Source: Halomonas sp. LR3S48 | GTDB taxonomy: Bacteria > Pseudomonadota > Gammaproteobacteria > Pseudomonadales > Halomonadaceae | Direction of reading: 5' to 3' | Assembly: GCF_025725665.1 (NCBI RefSeq) | Contig: NZ_CP107009.1 | Span: 4,154,001 to 4,218,000, forward strand | Length of the DNA: 64,000 nucleotides | Shown: piece by piece, positions 20,944 through 29,701 of the stretch | How positions within the stretch are numbered: position 1 is the stretch's first letter | Layout: each line of letters begins with the position of its first letter | Translations under genes and position numbers: made by a program | Notes under the pieces: generated by a model | Databases searched by the model: none | The model's input: only the letters and a program-made list of their open reading frames with translations | Told to the model about the DNA's origin: nothing

Positions 20944-21980
20944 GCCACCGCCTCCTTGGCTGTTTCCGGGGCCAGGCTCGGGGTGAACTTCTCGTAGTGG
21001 AAGCTGGCCGGCGAGATGCCCTGCTCGCGGAAGTGGGTGAGCACCGCATCCACCATCGGCGGCGGCCCGCACAGGTAGACGTCGACCTCGCCGTCGTGGA
21101 GCAGCTCGGGGGCCATGTGGTGGGTCACGTAGCCCTTGCGTGGATGCTCGCTCGCCGCATCGGCCACCACCGTGGTGTAGGCGAAGTCGGGCAGCGCCTC
21201 GGCGAAGGCGTCGAGCTCGTCGAGCTTGACCAGGTGGTCGTCGACGTTCACTCCGTAAAGCAGTCGCACCGGCTGGTCGCAGCCGCGCGCCTGCAGCTGG
21301 CGCAGCATGGAGAGGAACGGCGCCAGCCCGGTGCCGCCGGCCAGCATCAGCACGGGGCGCTCGACCTCGCGCAGGTAGAAGCTGCCCATCGGCCCGGTCA
21401 GGGTCAGGTCGTCTTCGGGTTTGGCCGCCCCGGTCAGGTAGCCGCTCATCAGGCCATTCGGCACGTTGCGGATGAGGAAGCTGGCACGGCGCCCGCCGGG
21501 CAGCGAGCTGAACGAGTAGGAGCGGGTCTCGTCGCTGCCCGGCACCTGGATGTTGACGTACTGCCCCGGCAGGAAGGCGAGCCCCTCGCCTTCGTCAAGG
21601 TCGACGACCAGCTCGAAGCTGTCCTCGGAGAGGCGCTCGACTTCGGCGACCCGGCCGGGAAACTCGCCGACGCCGGTCTTGCACAGGGTCGAGGCCACCG
21701 GCACCTGCACCACACAGTCCGACGACGGCACCATCTGGCAGGTCAGCACCTTGCCCTCTGCGAGTTCTTCGTCGGAGAGCGCCTCGTCGATGTACTCGTC
21801 GCCCAGGTCGAACTCCCCCTGCTCGCAGCTGCCCTTGCAGGTGCCGCAGACACCGTCGGAGCAGTCCATCGGCAGGTTGACCTTGTGGCGATAGGCGGCG
21901 TCGAGCACCGTCTCGCCGTCCTTGCAGCTGATGAAGCGGGTCACACCGTCTTCGAAGTTGAGGGCTATGGTGTAGCTCAT
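20940..21980 (-). CDS. benC: Benzoate 1,2-dioxygenase reductase BenC
   Basis: BenC carries electrons from NADH to the benzoate dioxygenase. The 346-residue protein has an N-terminal plant-type [2Fe-2S] domain (Cys40-x4-Cys45-x2-Cys48, then Cys82 in VLTCQMV), an FAD-binding domain with RSYSFSS, and an NAD domain with LAGGTGLAPFLSML and the C-terminal CGPPPMVDAV. This ferredoxin-first layout is typical of BenC. Confidence 0.96.
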   Translation of the reverse strand: MSYTIALNFEDGVTRFISCKDGETVLDAAYRHKVNLPMDCSDGVCGTCKGSCEQGEFDLGDEYIDEALSDEELAEGKVLTCQMVPSSDCVVQVPVASTLCKTGVGEFPGRVAEVERLSEDSFELVVDLDEGEGLAFLPGQYVNIQVPGSDETRSYSFSSLPGGRRASFLIRNVPNGLMSGYLTGAAKPEDDLTLTGPMGSFYLREVERPVLMLAGGTGLAPFLSMLRQLQARGCDQPVRLLYGVNVDDHLVKLDELDAFAEALPDFAYTTVVADAASEHPRKGYVTHHMAPELLHDGEVDVYLCGPPPMVDAVLTHFREQGISPASFHYEKFTPSLAPETAKEAVA

Positions 21981-22011
21981 GCTCGTCTCCTCCCACCGGG
22001 ATCGCGGTCGC

Positions 22012-22497
22012 TCAGACGTGGTAGACGTCGATGACCTGGTGGATGTAGTCGTTGTTCAGCACCACCTTCTTGTAGGTGATCAGCGGCGCGACGCCGCTTA
22101 CGTCCAGGGTGTAGAACGACGTGCCGAAGTAGGCGCTGGTCTGCTGGTAGCGATGGCTCAGGGTGTGCCAGTTGAAGCGCAGCTCGACCGTGTCGCCCTC
22201 CTGCGAGAGCACCTCCAGGTTGGAGACCTGGTGGGTGGTGCGCGGCTCGGGAATGCTGGTCGCCCCGGAGCGCTCGGTCTTGATGCGGTAGACGCGGTCC
22301 TCCAGCCCCTCGCGGTTGGGGTAATAGATCAGCGAGATCTCGCTCTGCGGGTCCTCGGTCAGCCGGTCGTCGTCGTCCCAGGCCGGCATCCAGAAGACCA
22401 CGTCCTTGTGGTAGCAGGTCAGCCACTCGTCCCACTGGCGGTCGTCGAGCAGGCGGGCCTCGCGATGGACAAAGGCCTGAATATCGAGATAAGTCAT
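22012..22497 (-). CDS. benB: Benzoate 1,2-dioxygenase small subunit BenB
   Basis: This 161-residue protein is the beta subunit of the benzoate dioxygenase hydroxylase. It starts MTYLDIQAFVHREARLLDDR and shows the family blocks WDEWLTCYHKDVVFWMPAW, SLIYYPNREGLEDRVYR and KKVVLNNDYIHQVID. The start at ATG 22497 lies 14 bases after benA ends. The frame is open further upstream inside benA but that part is not coding. Confidence 0.95.
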   Translation of the reverse strand: MTYLDIQAFVHREARLLDDRQWDEWLTCYHKDVVFWMPAWDDDDRLTEDPQSEISLIYYPNREGLEDRVYRIKTERSGATSIPEPRTTHQVSNLEVLSQEGDTVELRFNWHTLSHRYQQTSAYFGTSFYTLDVSGVAPLITYKKVVLNNDYIHQVIDVYHV

Positions 22498-22511
22498 GAC
22501 GGTGCCCTCCC

Positions 22512-23879
22512 TCAGGCCGACGCGGTGGCAATGAACTGGCTGCGCTCTTTTTCGATGGCGCGCAGCATCTCCTCGACCCAGTGCTTGTGGTGCATCACGT
22601 AGAGGCCCTCGTCCTCGGGCGAGGCGCCGCTGAGCAGCGGCTTCATGTCGATGGCGCGGGCATTGTCGTCGGCGCCCTCGATCCACTGCTTGGCGCCGCG
22701 GGAGAGGTCGTTCCACTCGGCGTCGAGGCCGGCGTAGCCGTTCTGGCAGGCGCGGAACTCCTCCAGGTCGTCCGGCGTGCCCATGCCGCTGACGTTGAAG
22801 AAGTCCTCGTACTGACGGATACGCAGGGCGCGGTTCTCGGCCGATTCGCCCTTGGGCGCGAAGCAGTAGATGGTGACCTCGCTCTTGTCCACGGCGATCG
22901 GCCGGATCACGCGGATCTGAGTGGAGAACTGGTCCATCAGGTAGACGTTGGGGTAGAGGCAGAGATTGCGGGTCTGGTTGACGATGGAGTCGGCCCGCGC
23001 CTCGCCGAGCTCCTGCTCGATGCGCTCGCGCTGGGAGTAGACCGGGCGCACCTCGGGGTTGAGCAGGCGCGTCCACAGCATCATGTGGCCGTTCTCATAG
23101 GAGTAGAAGCCGCCCATGCTCTTCGACCAGCCATTGGCGTCCACCGCCTTGGTGCCGCCGGCATCGTAGTTGCGCCGCTCCATGGTCGAGGCGTAGTTCC
23201 AGTGCACGGTGCTGACGTGATAGCCATCGGCGCCGTTTTCGGCGCCCAGCTTCCAGTTGCCGTTGAAGGTGTAGGAGGAGGTGCCGCGCAGGATCTCGAT
23301 GCCCTCCGGCGCCTGGTCGACGATGTTGTCGATGATCTTGGTGGTCTCGCCCAGGTATTCGGTGAGCGGGGCGACGTCGGCACTCAGGCTGCCGAACAGG
23401 AAGCCGCGGTAGTTCTCGAAGCGCGCCACGCGCTTGAGGTCGTGGGAGCCCTCCTGCTTGAAGCCCTCGGGGTAGGCGCCGGTCTTCTCGTTCTTGGCCT
23501 TGAGCAGCTTGCCGTCGTTCTTGAATGACCAGCCGTGGAAGGGGCAGGTGAAGGTGCCCTTGTTGCCGCGTTTCTTGCGGCACAGGGTGGCGCCGCGGTG
23601 GGCGCAGGCGTTGATCAGCGCGTGCAGCTCGCCCTGCTTGTCGCGGGTGATGATCACCGGCTGGCGGCCCATGGTGACGGTCATGTAGTCACCCGGTTCC
23701 GCGACCTGGCTCTCGTGGGCCAGGAACAGCCAGTTGCCCTCGAAGATGTGCTTCATCTCCAGCTCGAAGAAGGCCGGGTCGGTGAACATGCTGCGATGGC
23801 AGCGGAAGATGCCGTTCTCGGGGTCGTCGACGACGGCTCCGCGAACGCGCTTCTCGAGACGATCAAGCTGTGCGGTCAT
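22512..23879 (-). CDS. benA: Benzoate 1,2-dioxygenase large subunit BenA
   Basis: BenA is the catalytic alpha subunit that dihydroxylates benzoate at carbons 1 and 2. The 455-residue protein has the Rieske motif Cys92-x-His94 and Cys112-x2-His115 (CAHRG, CPFHGW) and the mononuclear iron site region [15 protein letters not shown]. Length matches benzoate and toluate dioxygenases. It starts 112 bases after catA on the same strand; that gap holds a strong hairpin. Confidence 0.95.
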   Translation of the reverse strand: MTAQLDRLEKRVRGAVVDDPENGIFRCHRSMFTDPAFFELEMKHIFEGNWLFLAHESQVAEPGDYMTVTMGRQPVIITRDKQGELHALINACAHRGATLCRKKRGNKGTFTCPFHGWSFKNDGKLLKAKNEKTGAYPEGFKQEGSHDLKRVARFENYRGFLFGSLSADVAPLTEYLGETTKIIDNIVDQAPEGIEILRGTSSYTFNGNWKLGAENGADGYHVSTVHWNYASTMERRNYDAGGTKAVDANGWSKSMGGFYSYENGHMMLWTRLLNPEVRPVYSQRERIEQELGEARADSIVNQTRNLCLYPNVYLMDQFSTQIRVIRPIAVDKSEVTIYCFAPKGESAENRALRIRQYEDFFNVSGMGTPDDLEEFRACQNGYAGLDAEWNDLSRGAKQWIEGADDNARAIDMKPLLSGASPEDEGLYVMHHKHWVEEMLRAIEKERSQFIATASA

Positions 23880-23915
23880 GGCTCCAACTCCTCGTGGCTC
23901 TTGTCAGGTCGTGAG

Positions 23916-23951
23916 GCTCCCCTACCCGCCGGCCAAGACCGGCGGGGGAGC
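23916..23951 (-). terminator. Strong hairpin between catA and benA
   Basis: In the 112-base gap GCTCCCC and CCGCCGG pair with CCGGCGG and GGGGAGC around a short loop, with a small bulge of about three bases on one side. There is no T run after it on the minus strand, so it looks more like an RNA-stability or processing element, or a weak attenuator, than a full terminator. Confidence 0.5.
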
Positions 23952-23991
23952 GCTTCGTATCGTCAGGTGACTTGCGGAAAGCGTCGGGCGA

Positions 23992-24960
23992 TCAGGCCTC
24001 GGCGGGCTCACGCTTGCCCGCTGCCGCCTCGTCCTCCAGCGCACGCGGGCGCTTGTGGCGGCTCTGCAGTTCGGGGTCGGCGGTCGAGGCTAACTCGACG
24101 TCGAATACCACCTCGGTGAAGGGGGCTTCGAGCCCGCGCTTGGCGGCCTCGGCTGCGTCCTCGATGCGGGTGGCCTCGACCACCAACTCCTCGCGGGTGG
24201 CGAAGGCGAAGTCGTCGTAGGTGTACTCATCGCCGGCCAGATTGATCTGGGTGGTCAGGTGACGATGACCCGGCGCGGAGACGAAGAAGTGGATATGCGC
24301 GGGGCGCTGGCCGTGGCGACCCAGCAGCTTGAGCACCTGGTCGGTGGGGCTGCCTGCCGGCACGCCGTAGCCGGAGGGGATGATGCTGCGCGCGCGGTAG
24401 CGTCCCTCGGCATCGGCGAGGATGGTGCGGCGCAGATTGTATTCAGACTGCGAGGGATCGAAGAACGAGTAGTTGCCCTTGGAGTCGGCGTGCCAGATCT
24501 CCACCTGGGCGCCGGGGATCGGCTTGCCCTGGGTGTCGCGCACCTGGCCGGTCAGCCACATGACCTCGGCGTCCGTGTCGCTACCGTCGTCCATGCGCGC
24601 CTCGCCCTCAGCCACCGGTGCGCCCGCCACGTAGAGCGGGCCCTCGATGGTGCGCGGCGTGCCGCCGGTCAGGCCGGCCTGCTCGTCGGCAGCGTCCATG
24701 CGCATGTCGAGGTAGTGGTCGAAGCCGAGCCCCGGGGCCAGCAGGCCGAACTGGCTCTCCTTGCCCAGCTCGTTGAGCAGGCTGACGGCGGACCAGAACT
24801 CCTCCGGGGTGACGTCGAAGTCGTCCATCAAGCGATAAACGTCGGAAAGCAGGCGATGCAGGATCTGCTTGGCGCGGTGGCTGCCGCCCTGCTGGTCGAA
24901 GCCGGCCACGGCCTTGAGAAAGTTCTGTACCTCGGGGGTGTCATGGATCTTCACGGTCAT
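23992..24960 (-). CDS. catA: Catechol 1,2-dioxygenase CatA
   Basis: CatA is the intradiol enzyme that opens catechol to cis,cis-muconate. The 322-residue protein has the four iron ligands Tyr164 (GNY), Tyr198 (SGYGVP), His222 and His224 (AHIHFF), and the GPLYVAGAP block. The N-terminal helical domain typical of dimeric catechol dioxygenases is present. The last 20 or so residues after VVFDVEL are charged and variable. It starts at ATG 24960, 55 bases after catC. Confidence 0.96.
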   Translation of the reverse strand: MTVKIHDTPEVQNFLKAVAGFDQQGGSHRAKQILHRLLSDVYRLMDDFDVTPEEFWSAVSLLNELGKESQFGLLAPGLGFDHYLDMRMDAADEQAGLTGGTPRTIEGPLYVAGAPVAEGEARMDDGSDTDAEVMWLTGQVRDTQGKPIPGAQVEIWHADSKGNYSFFDPSQSEYNLRRTILADAEGRYRARSIIPSGYGVPAGSPTDQVLKLLGRHGQRPAHIHFFVSAPGHRHLTTQINLAGDEYTYDDFAFATREELVVEATRIEDAAEAAKRGLEAPFTEVVFDVELASTADPELQSRHKRPRALEDEAAAGKREPAEA

Positions 24961-25015
24961 GGGTCTGTCCTCGTTGTCGTTGGTTGCCCCACGGGGCTGG
25001 CGTGAATCGTCGGGA

Positions 25016-25306
25016 TCAGCTGTCGTCGTCACGAATGGATGAGGGGTGGCGGCACAGCGGCTTGACGCCGATCTCCATCCACGGGAAGAGCGGCAGGCCC
25101 GCGACGATCTCCTGCAGCTCGGCGTTGTCGCGCACGTCGAAGATGCTGACGTTGGCGTAGCTGCCGGCGACCCGCCATAGGTGGCGCCACTTGCCCTGCT
25201 GCTGCAGCTCCTGGGCGTACTCCTTCTCACGCGCCTTGATCGCGGCGGCCTCTTCGGCCGGCATCGACGGCGGCAGCTTGACGGTCATTTCCACCTGAAA
25301 AAGCAT
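25016..25306 (-). CDS. catC: Muconolactone delta-isomerase CatC
   Basis: CatC isomerises muconolactone to 3-oxoadipate enol-lactone. The 96-residue protein is a typical full CatC: MLFQVEMTVKLPPSMP at the start, KEYAQELQQQGKWRHLWRV, and GLPLFPWMEIGVKPLCRHPSS at the end. It lies between catB and catA with a 15-base gap to catB. Confidence 0.96.
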   Translation of the reverse strand: MLFQVEMTVKLPPSMPAEEAAAIKAREKEYAQELQQQGKWRHLWRVAGSYANVSIFDVRDNAELQEIVAGLPLFPWMEIGVKPLCRHPSSIRDDDS

Positions 25307-25321
25307 GAGTGCGTTCTCCTG

Positions 25322-26440
25322 TCACTGGCGGGTGTAGTGGGCGAGCTTGTCTTCATCCAGGGTGATACCCAGCCCCGGCCCTTTCGGCAGCTCCACGCCG
25401 AACTCGCCGTAGGCCAGCGGCTCGGCGACGATATCGTCCTTGAGCAGCAGCGGGCCGAACATCTCGCTACCCCAGGCCAGCTCGGGCAGCGTCGCCCAGG
25501 CGTGCAGCGAGGCGGCGGTGCCGATGGTGCCCTCGAGCAGGGTGCCGCCGTAGAGGCCGATGCCGGCTGCCTGGGCGACCTGGGCCAGCGCCAGGGCACC
25601 GCGCGGGCCGCCGGCCTTGGCGATCTTCAGCGCATAGGCGCCGCTGAAGCCGGCCGCCGCCAGGGCGAAGCCGTCGCGGGCGTCGGCCACCGCCTCGTCG
25701 GCCAGCATCGGCACTTCGAAGCGATCCGCCAGACGAATCAGCCCGGCATGCTCGCGGGCGGGTATGGGTTGTTCGATCAGCTCGATGCCGGCGGCCTGCA
25801 GCGCGGCGATGCCGCGCACGGCGGTGCTCTCGTCCCAGGCCTGGTTGACGTCGACCCTGATGCTCGCCCGCTCGCCCAATGCCTCCTTGATCGCGGCCAC
25901 GTGGCGCACGTCGTCGTCCACGGCGTTGGCGCCGATCTTGAGCTTGAAGTCGCAGTGACGGCGCTGCTCCAGGCGCTGGAAGGCCTCGTCGATGTCGCGG
26001 GCGGTATCGCCGCTGGCCAGCGTCCACAGCACCGGCAGGTGGTCGTGGCGCGCACCGCCGAGCAGCTCGGCCATGGGCAGGCCGAGGCGCTTGCCCTGGG
26101 CGTCGAGCAGCGCGGTCTCCAGCGCCGACTTGGCGATGGCGTTACCGCGGGCGTGGCGGTCGAGACGAGCGCGCAGCGCCGCAACGGCGACCGCCGGCTG
26201 ACCGATCAGCAGCGGTGCCAGGTAGGTGTCGATGTTGCGCTTGATGCTCTCGGGGCTCTCGGGGCCGTAGGCAAGCCCGCCGATGGTGGTGCCCTCGCCC
26301 AGGCCCTCGACGCCGTCGGAGTCGCGCAGACGCACGATGACCAGCGTCTGATAGGCCATGGTGGTCATGGAGAGCTTGTGGGGGCGGATGGTCGGCAGGT
26401 CGACCAGCAGCGTTTCGATGGACTCGATGACAGATGACAT
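25322..26440 (-). CDS. catB: Muconate cycloisomerase CatB
   Basis: CatB turns cis,cis-muconate into muconolactone. This 372-residue enolase-superfamily enzyme has the general-base lysine motif FKLKIG, the metal ligands in VDVNQAW, EQPIP and ADEAV, and the second lysine in ALKIAKAGG. It starts at ATG 26440 and is the first gene of the minus-strand cat-ben operon. The divergent regulator gene is 102 bases away, and that gap has two BenM/CatM-like operators. Confidence 0.95.
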   Translation of the reverse strand: MSSVIESIETLLVDLPTIRPHKLSMTTMAYQTLVIVRLRDSDGVEGLGEGTTIGGLAYGPESPESIKRNIDTYLAPLLIGQPAVAVAALRARLDRHARGNAIAKSALETALLDAQGKRLGLPMAELLGGARHDHLPVLWTLASGDTARDIDEAFQRLEQRRHCDFKLKIGANAVDDDVRHVAAIKEALGERASIRVDVNQAWDESTAVRGIAALQAAGIELIEQPIPAREHAGLIRLADRFEVPMLADEAVADARDGFALAAAGFSGAYALKIAKAGGPRGALALAQVAQAAGIGLYGGTLLEGTIGTAASLHAWATLPELAWGSEMFGPLLLKDDIVAEPLAYGEFGVELPKGPGLGITLDEDKLAHYTRQ

Positions 26441-26466
26441 GCGCGCTCCGGCGGTTCGGTGTTTCG

Positions 26467-26481
26467 ATACCTTGGCAGTCT
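26467..26481. promoter_or_regulatory. BenM/CatM-like operator, imperfect (ATAC-N7-GTCT)
   Basis: The half-sites ATAC and GTCT are seven bases apart, one mismatch from the ATAC-N7-GTAT consensus of BenM and CatM. The site lies 27 bases upstream of the catB start codon, where an activator or repressor site for the cat-ben operon would be expected. Confidence 0.5.
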
Positions 26482-26526
26482 GCTTGCCCCGACGCGGCCG
26501 AACCAATATCGTTTAGGTCCCGAGCC

Positions 26527-26541
26527 ATACCCTGGAGGTAT
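26527..26541. promoter_or_regulatory. BenM/CatM-like operator, exact (ATAC-N7-GTAT), over the catR ribosome site
   Basis: The sequence ATAC, seven bases, GTAT is an exact match to the consensus site of the LysR regulators BenM and CatM. It ends one base before the catR start codon and contains its GGAGG ribosome site, so a bound regulator could limit its own production. Confidence 0.6.
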
Positions 26542-26542
26542 C

Positions 26543-27445
26543 ATGGAGCTGCGACACCTACGCTATTTCTGCATGGTCGCAGACGAGCTCAACCTGACCC
26601 GGGCAGCCGCCAAGCTGCACATGGCCCAGCCACCTTTATCCAGGCAGATCAAGCAATTGGAGAGCGAGATAGGCGCAGAACTGTTCGAGCGGAGCGCGCG
26701 TGGGTTGCGCCTGACGCCGGCGGGACAGTTCTTCCATGAGCATACTCTGCAGATACTGGAAAAGGTCGACACCACCGTCGCAGCCACCCAGCGCCTGGCC
26801 CGCAGCAAGCGCGTAATGTTCGGCATCGGCTTCGTTCCTTCGGTGTTCTACGGGCAGTTGCCGCTGCTGGTGCGGGAATTACGACAAAAGGATAACGTCG
26901 AGCTGATGCTGGCCGAGCTGACCACGGTGCAGCAGATCAAGGCGCTCAAGAGCGGACGCATCGACATGGGCTTCGGCCGCATGCGTATCGACGACCCCGA
27001 TGTAGAGCAGGAGAACCTGTTCGACGAGCCACTGATGGCGGCGCTGCCCGAAGGGCATCCGCTATCAGAGACCAAGCCGACCCTGGCCCAGCTCGCCGAA
27101 TATCCGCTGGTGCTGTTTCCCGCCCAACCGCGCCCGAGCCTGGCCGATATGACGCTGGGGCTGTTTCGCCGCCGCGGCCTCAAGGTCACCGTGGCGCAGG
27201 AGGCCAACGAGCTGCAGACGGCGCTGGCACTGGTCGCCTCGGAGATCGGCATCACCCTGGTGCCGGAGCAGGTCAAGCGCGTGCGTCGCGACGGCATCGT
27301 CTACGTCTACCTCGCCGACCCGGGCCTGACCTCGCCGGTGATCTGCAGCCGGCGCAAGGGCGAGGCGCCCTCGCCGATCATGCAGGAGGCCAATGCCATT
27401 CTCGAGGTGCTGGTGGAGAATCGCCGCAGCGGTAGATATCCATGA
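26543..27445 (+). CDS. catR: LysR family regulator CatR/BenM-like
   Basis: This 300-residue LysR regulator has the N-terminal helix-turn-helix MELRHLRYFCMVADELNLTR with QPPLSRQIKQLE, and an effector domain with the CatR/BenM-type features FVPSVFYG and PLVLFPAQPRPS. The family responds to cis,cis-muconate, and BenM also to benzoate. It is divergent from catB and most likely controls the whole cat-ben operon. I choose ATG 26543, with GGAGG just upstream, although the frame is open back to 26459. A 33-base piece of its 3' end recurs at 28846. Confidence 0.9.
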   Translation: MELRHLRYFCMVADELNLTRAAAKLHMAQPPLSRQIKQLESEIGAELFERSARGLRLTPAGQFFHEHTLQILEKVDTTVAATQRLARSKRVMFGIGFVPSVFYGQLPLLVRELRQKDNVELMLAELTTVQQIKALKSGRIDMGFGRMRIDDPDVEQENLFDEPLMAALPEGHPLSETKPTLAQLAEYPLVLFPAQPRPSLADMTLGLFRRRGLKVTVAQEANELQTALALVASEIGITLVPEQVKRVRRDGIVYVYLADPGLTSPVICSRRKGEAPSPIMQEANAILEVLVENRRSGRYP

Positions 27446-27460
27446 ACTGTCGGTGAAGGG

Positions 27461-28078
27461 TCAGTCGACTGGCCGGGCCACGACCAGGCACGATGTCCGA
27501 CTGCCATGACGCGACAGAAGCGTGAACTCCTCCAGCGCCAGGCCGGCATCGCGAATCTGTTCCTTGAAGGCATCCTCGTAGGTCACCTGGCCGAAATCGA
27601 TGCTGGTGAGCCGCTTGAGCATGGGCTTGAGGCGCTCCATGAAGCGTGAAGGCCGCTGCTGGATGGTCTGGGTGAAGTAGAGTCGTCCGCCCGGATTGAG
27701 CAGTGTGCGGCAATGGCGCAGTGCCCGCTCGGGCTCCGGCAACAGCATGAAGCTGGCGGAGAAGTAGACCGCATCGTAGGGCCCGCCGCGATGATCGTAG
27801 ACGGACTCGAGACGCACCTCGGCACGCTCGATCAATAAGGAATCGTGCAGCCGCCTACGGGCACGTGCGACGTAGTCGGCGTCGATATCGATGCCGGTAA
27901 TGCGCAGGCGCTTTTGCTGCACCCGTTCGGCGTTGGCCAGCAGCGCCCCGGCGGTACCGACCCCGACGTCCAGCACCGTCGCCCCCTCGGGCAACCGCTC
28001 GAGTACCTCGGCGTACCAGCGGGTGGTGAGCCGCAGAATCAGGGTGTCGTAGAGCAGGCTTCGGAGCATGTCTCGCAT
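27461..28078 (-). CDS. Class I SAM-dependent methyltransferase
   Basis: This 205-residue cytoplasmic protein has the SAM-binding motif VLDVGVGTAGAL, an acidic end of strand two (ITGIDIDADYV), and the later blocks DAVYFSASFMLLPEPERAL and LLNPGGRLYFTQT, all typical of small class I methyltransferases. The substrate cannot be told. It is convergent with catR, 15 bases apart, and does not look like part of the aromatic pathway. Confidence 0.8.
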   Translation of the reverse strand: MRDMLRSLLYDTLILRLTTRWYAEVLERLPEGATVLDVGVGTAGALLANAERVQQKRLRITGIDIDADYVARARRRLHDSLLIERAEVRLESVYDHRGGPYDAVYFSASFMLLPEPERALRHCRTLLNPGGRLYFTQTIQQRPSRFMERLKPMLKRLTSIDFGQVTYEDAFKEQIRDAGLALEEFTLLSRHGSRTSCLVVARPVD

Positions 28079-28114
28079 CTCAGCAGAACGGAGGCGCGCA
28101 CCGATGAACCAGTG

Positions 28115-28738
28115 CTATCGGCTCAAGATAAGTCGTAGCCCCAAACCTCCCAGGCAGCTGGCTGTCACCCGGTCGATGATGCTCTTGAAATGCATGTAAC
28201 CATCTCGAAAACGTGGGATGGAAAAGGCACAGGCGACAAAGGAAAACCACACGAACTCATTCAGAAAAACAACCAGCAGAAGCGCGGCTATCAGGCCATT
28301 CGAAGGCTGTGGAGGCAGCAGCGTGATCAGGATCGAACCCATGAAGACAACCACCTTCGGATTCGACAACTGTACCAACAACCCTCTAAAGAATGATTTG
28401 CACTGTGAAACGGCTGGCTTGGCAACTGAGACATCAAAGTGCATGGGTAATTTGGCATTTCGCCAGAGCTGAAACGCGAGATAAAAAAGATAGGCAGCAC
28501 CGACGACCTTCATGCCGGTATAGACCCAGGGGGCCATGGCGAACAGCAAATGAAGCCCGAACAACGCGGCAAGCACCCAAATCACCGATCCCACCCCAAT
28601 GCCGAGTGCCGTCCAGATTGCCGCATTCCGCGAGGTGGAGATCGCTGATCGGGCCACTACGAGCAGGCTCGGTCCTGGGCTGATAACGGCCAGTAGATGT
28701 GCAACGCCGACTCCAACCAGAATCAAGAGGAGTTCCAT
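28115..28738 (-). CDS. LysE/RhtB family amino acid exporter
   Basis: This 207-residue inner-membrane protein has six hydrophobic segments and the family signature ISPGPSLLVVARSAIS near the N-terminus, with GIGVGSVIWV next. Such proteins export amino acids or derivatives. Its base composition is low for this window (about 48% G+C at 28201-28260), which suggests recent arrival. It starts at ATG 28738 with AAGAGGAG upstream. Confidence 0.85.
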   Translation of the reverse strand: MELLLILVGVGVAHLLAVISPGPSLLVVARSAISTSRNAAIWTALGIGVGSVIWVLAALFGLHLLFAMAPWVYTGMKVVGAAYLFYLAFQLWRNAKLPMHFDVSVAKPAVSQCKSFFRGLLVQLSNPKVVVFMGSILITLLPPQPSNGLIAALLLVVFLNEFVWFSFVACAFSIPRFRDGYMHFKSIIDRVTASCLGGLGLRLILSR

Positions 28739-28845
28739 GGGCTACCTCGTTAAATTAAATGGCGGCGGGTCAATAAGCGCATTCTGGACCAGTTCGGCAC
28801 TCTTTGCCTTGCGAAGGAACGGAATGTGGCCAACGAGCAGCAGAA

Positions 28846-28878
28846 CTCGCCGGTGACTTGCAGCCGCCGCAAGGGCGA
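28846..28878 (+). repeat. Short duplicated scrap of the catR 3' end
   Basis: These 33 bases match 27331-27363 in the catR 3' coding region at 30 positions. In the same relative frame they read SPVTCSRRKGD against SPVICSRRKGE in CatR. The surrounding sequence does not match, so this looks like the remains of a second catR-like gene end or of a small duplication. Confidence 0.6.
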
Positions 28879-28906
28879 CTCGTGGCACTCCGAGAGGGAC
28901 GGATCG

Positions 28907-29311
28907 TCATTTGCCCTGGCGGTCCGAGGGATGGTTGATGCCATCCGATACCAGCACCTCGCCCAGCTCGAAAGGATTGACGCCCTCCAGGCAGCCGACG
29001 TTGTAGCCATATTCATTGGGATCGGAACGCCGCTGGTGGTGCGTATAGATCCCGCAGTTCGCGCAGAAATAGTGTTTCGCTGTCCTGGTGTTGAACTGGT
29101 AGAGCCTCAAGACATCCTCGCCCTTGACGACGCGCAGCCCATCGAGACCCACCGAAGCGACGATGGCGCCTTTTCGCCGACAGAGGGAGCAGTAACAGCG
29201 TCTCGGGTTCTCGATCCCGTTGGGAAGTGTCAGCTCGAGTTCGACCGCACCGCAGTGGCAGGTCGACTTGTGCTTGAGCCGTATCTCGGTATTGCCGACG
29301 TTCCTGATCAT
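28907..29311 (-). CDS. GFA family zinc-binding protein (Gfa-like, not true gfa)
   Basis: This 134-residue protein has the cysteine pattern of the glutathione-dependent formaldehyde-activating fold: CHCG, CYCSLCRRKG and CANCGIYTHH, which bind zinc. It is shorter than Gfa and belongs to the broad group of uncharacterised GFA-domain proteins often annotated as aldehyde-activating. ATG 29311 has a good AGGTAGGG upstream; the frame stays open to 29362. It stands alone, between gene scraps. Confidence 0.8.
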   Translation of the reverse strand: MIRNVGNTEIRLKHKSTCHCGAVELELTLPNGIENPRRCYCSLCRRKGAIVASVGLDGLRVVKGEDVLRLYQFNTRTAKHYFCANCGIYTHHQRRSDPNEYGYNVGCLEGVNPFELGEVLVSDGINHPSDRQGK

Positions 29312-29358
29312 GTCCCTACCTAAACATTTCTGGATTGGCACGTATCTCTTTAACGCCA

Positions 29359-29515
29359 TCACCTTGCACTGGGTCTCTCAAGGAGCGCAACAGACAAGCC
29401 AGCCGCAATGAATGCCGCTCCCGCACCCAAATTGAGTCCCAGGATTGTCCGTGGACTTTTCTGCAACCACTGCGACAGGAAAGAGGAAAAGATGCCCAAG
29501 AGAGCACCTCGGCAT
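29359..29515 (-). pseudogene. C-terminal fragment of a LysE/RhtB-type transporter
   Basis: On the minus strand a frame without a start reads GALLGIFSSFLSQWLQKS and then an NLGAGAAFIAAGLSVALLE-type hydrophobic end before a TGA at 29359-29361. This resembles the last segment of LysE family exporters. A stop lies just upstream in frame (about 29517), so only the tail of a gene remains. The rest of the 29312-29701 gap shows no gene. Confidence 0.5.
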
Positions 29516-29701
29516 CATCGGAGTGAGACGTCATTTGACACTAGCACTAACAGGGAAGAGGCAACAGAAAGTTGATTCTACAACTCTCTGTACAACCCGG
29601 CCCAGACCAAGGTCGGGTTGCGACGCGTCTGCCGGAGCGAAACCATAGCGAACTAACGTACGCATCACGCACTTCCACGGCTAGCGGAACGGAGCCCGAG
29701 A

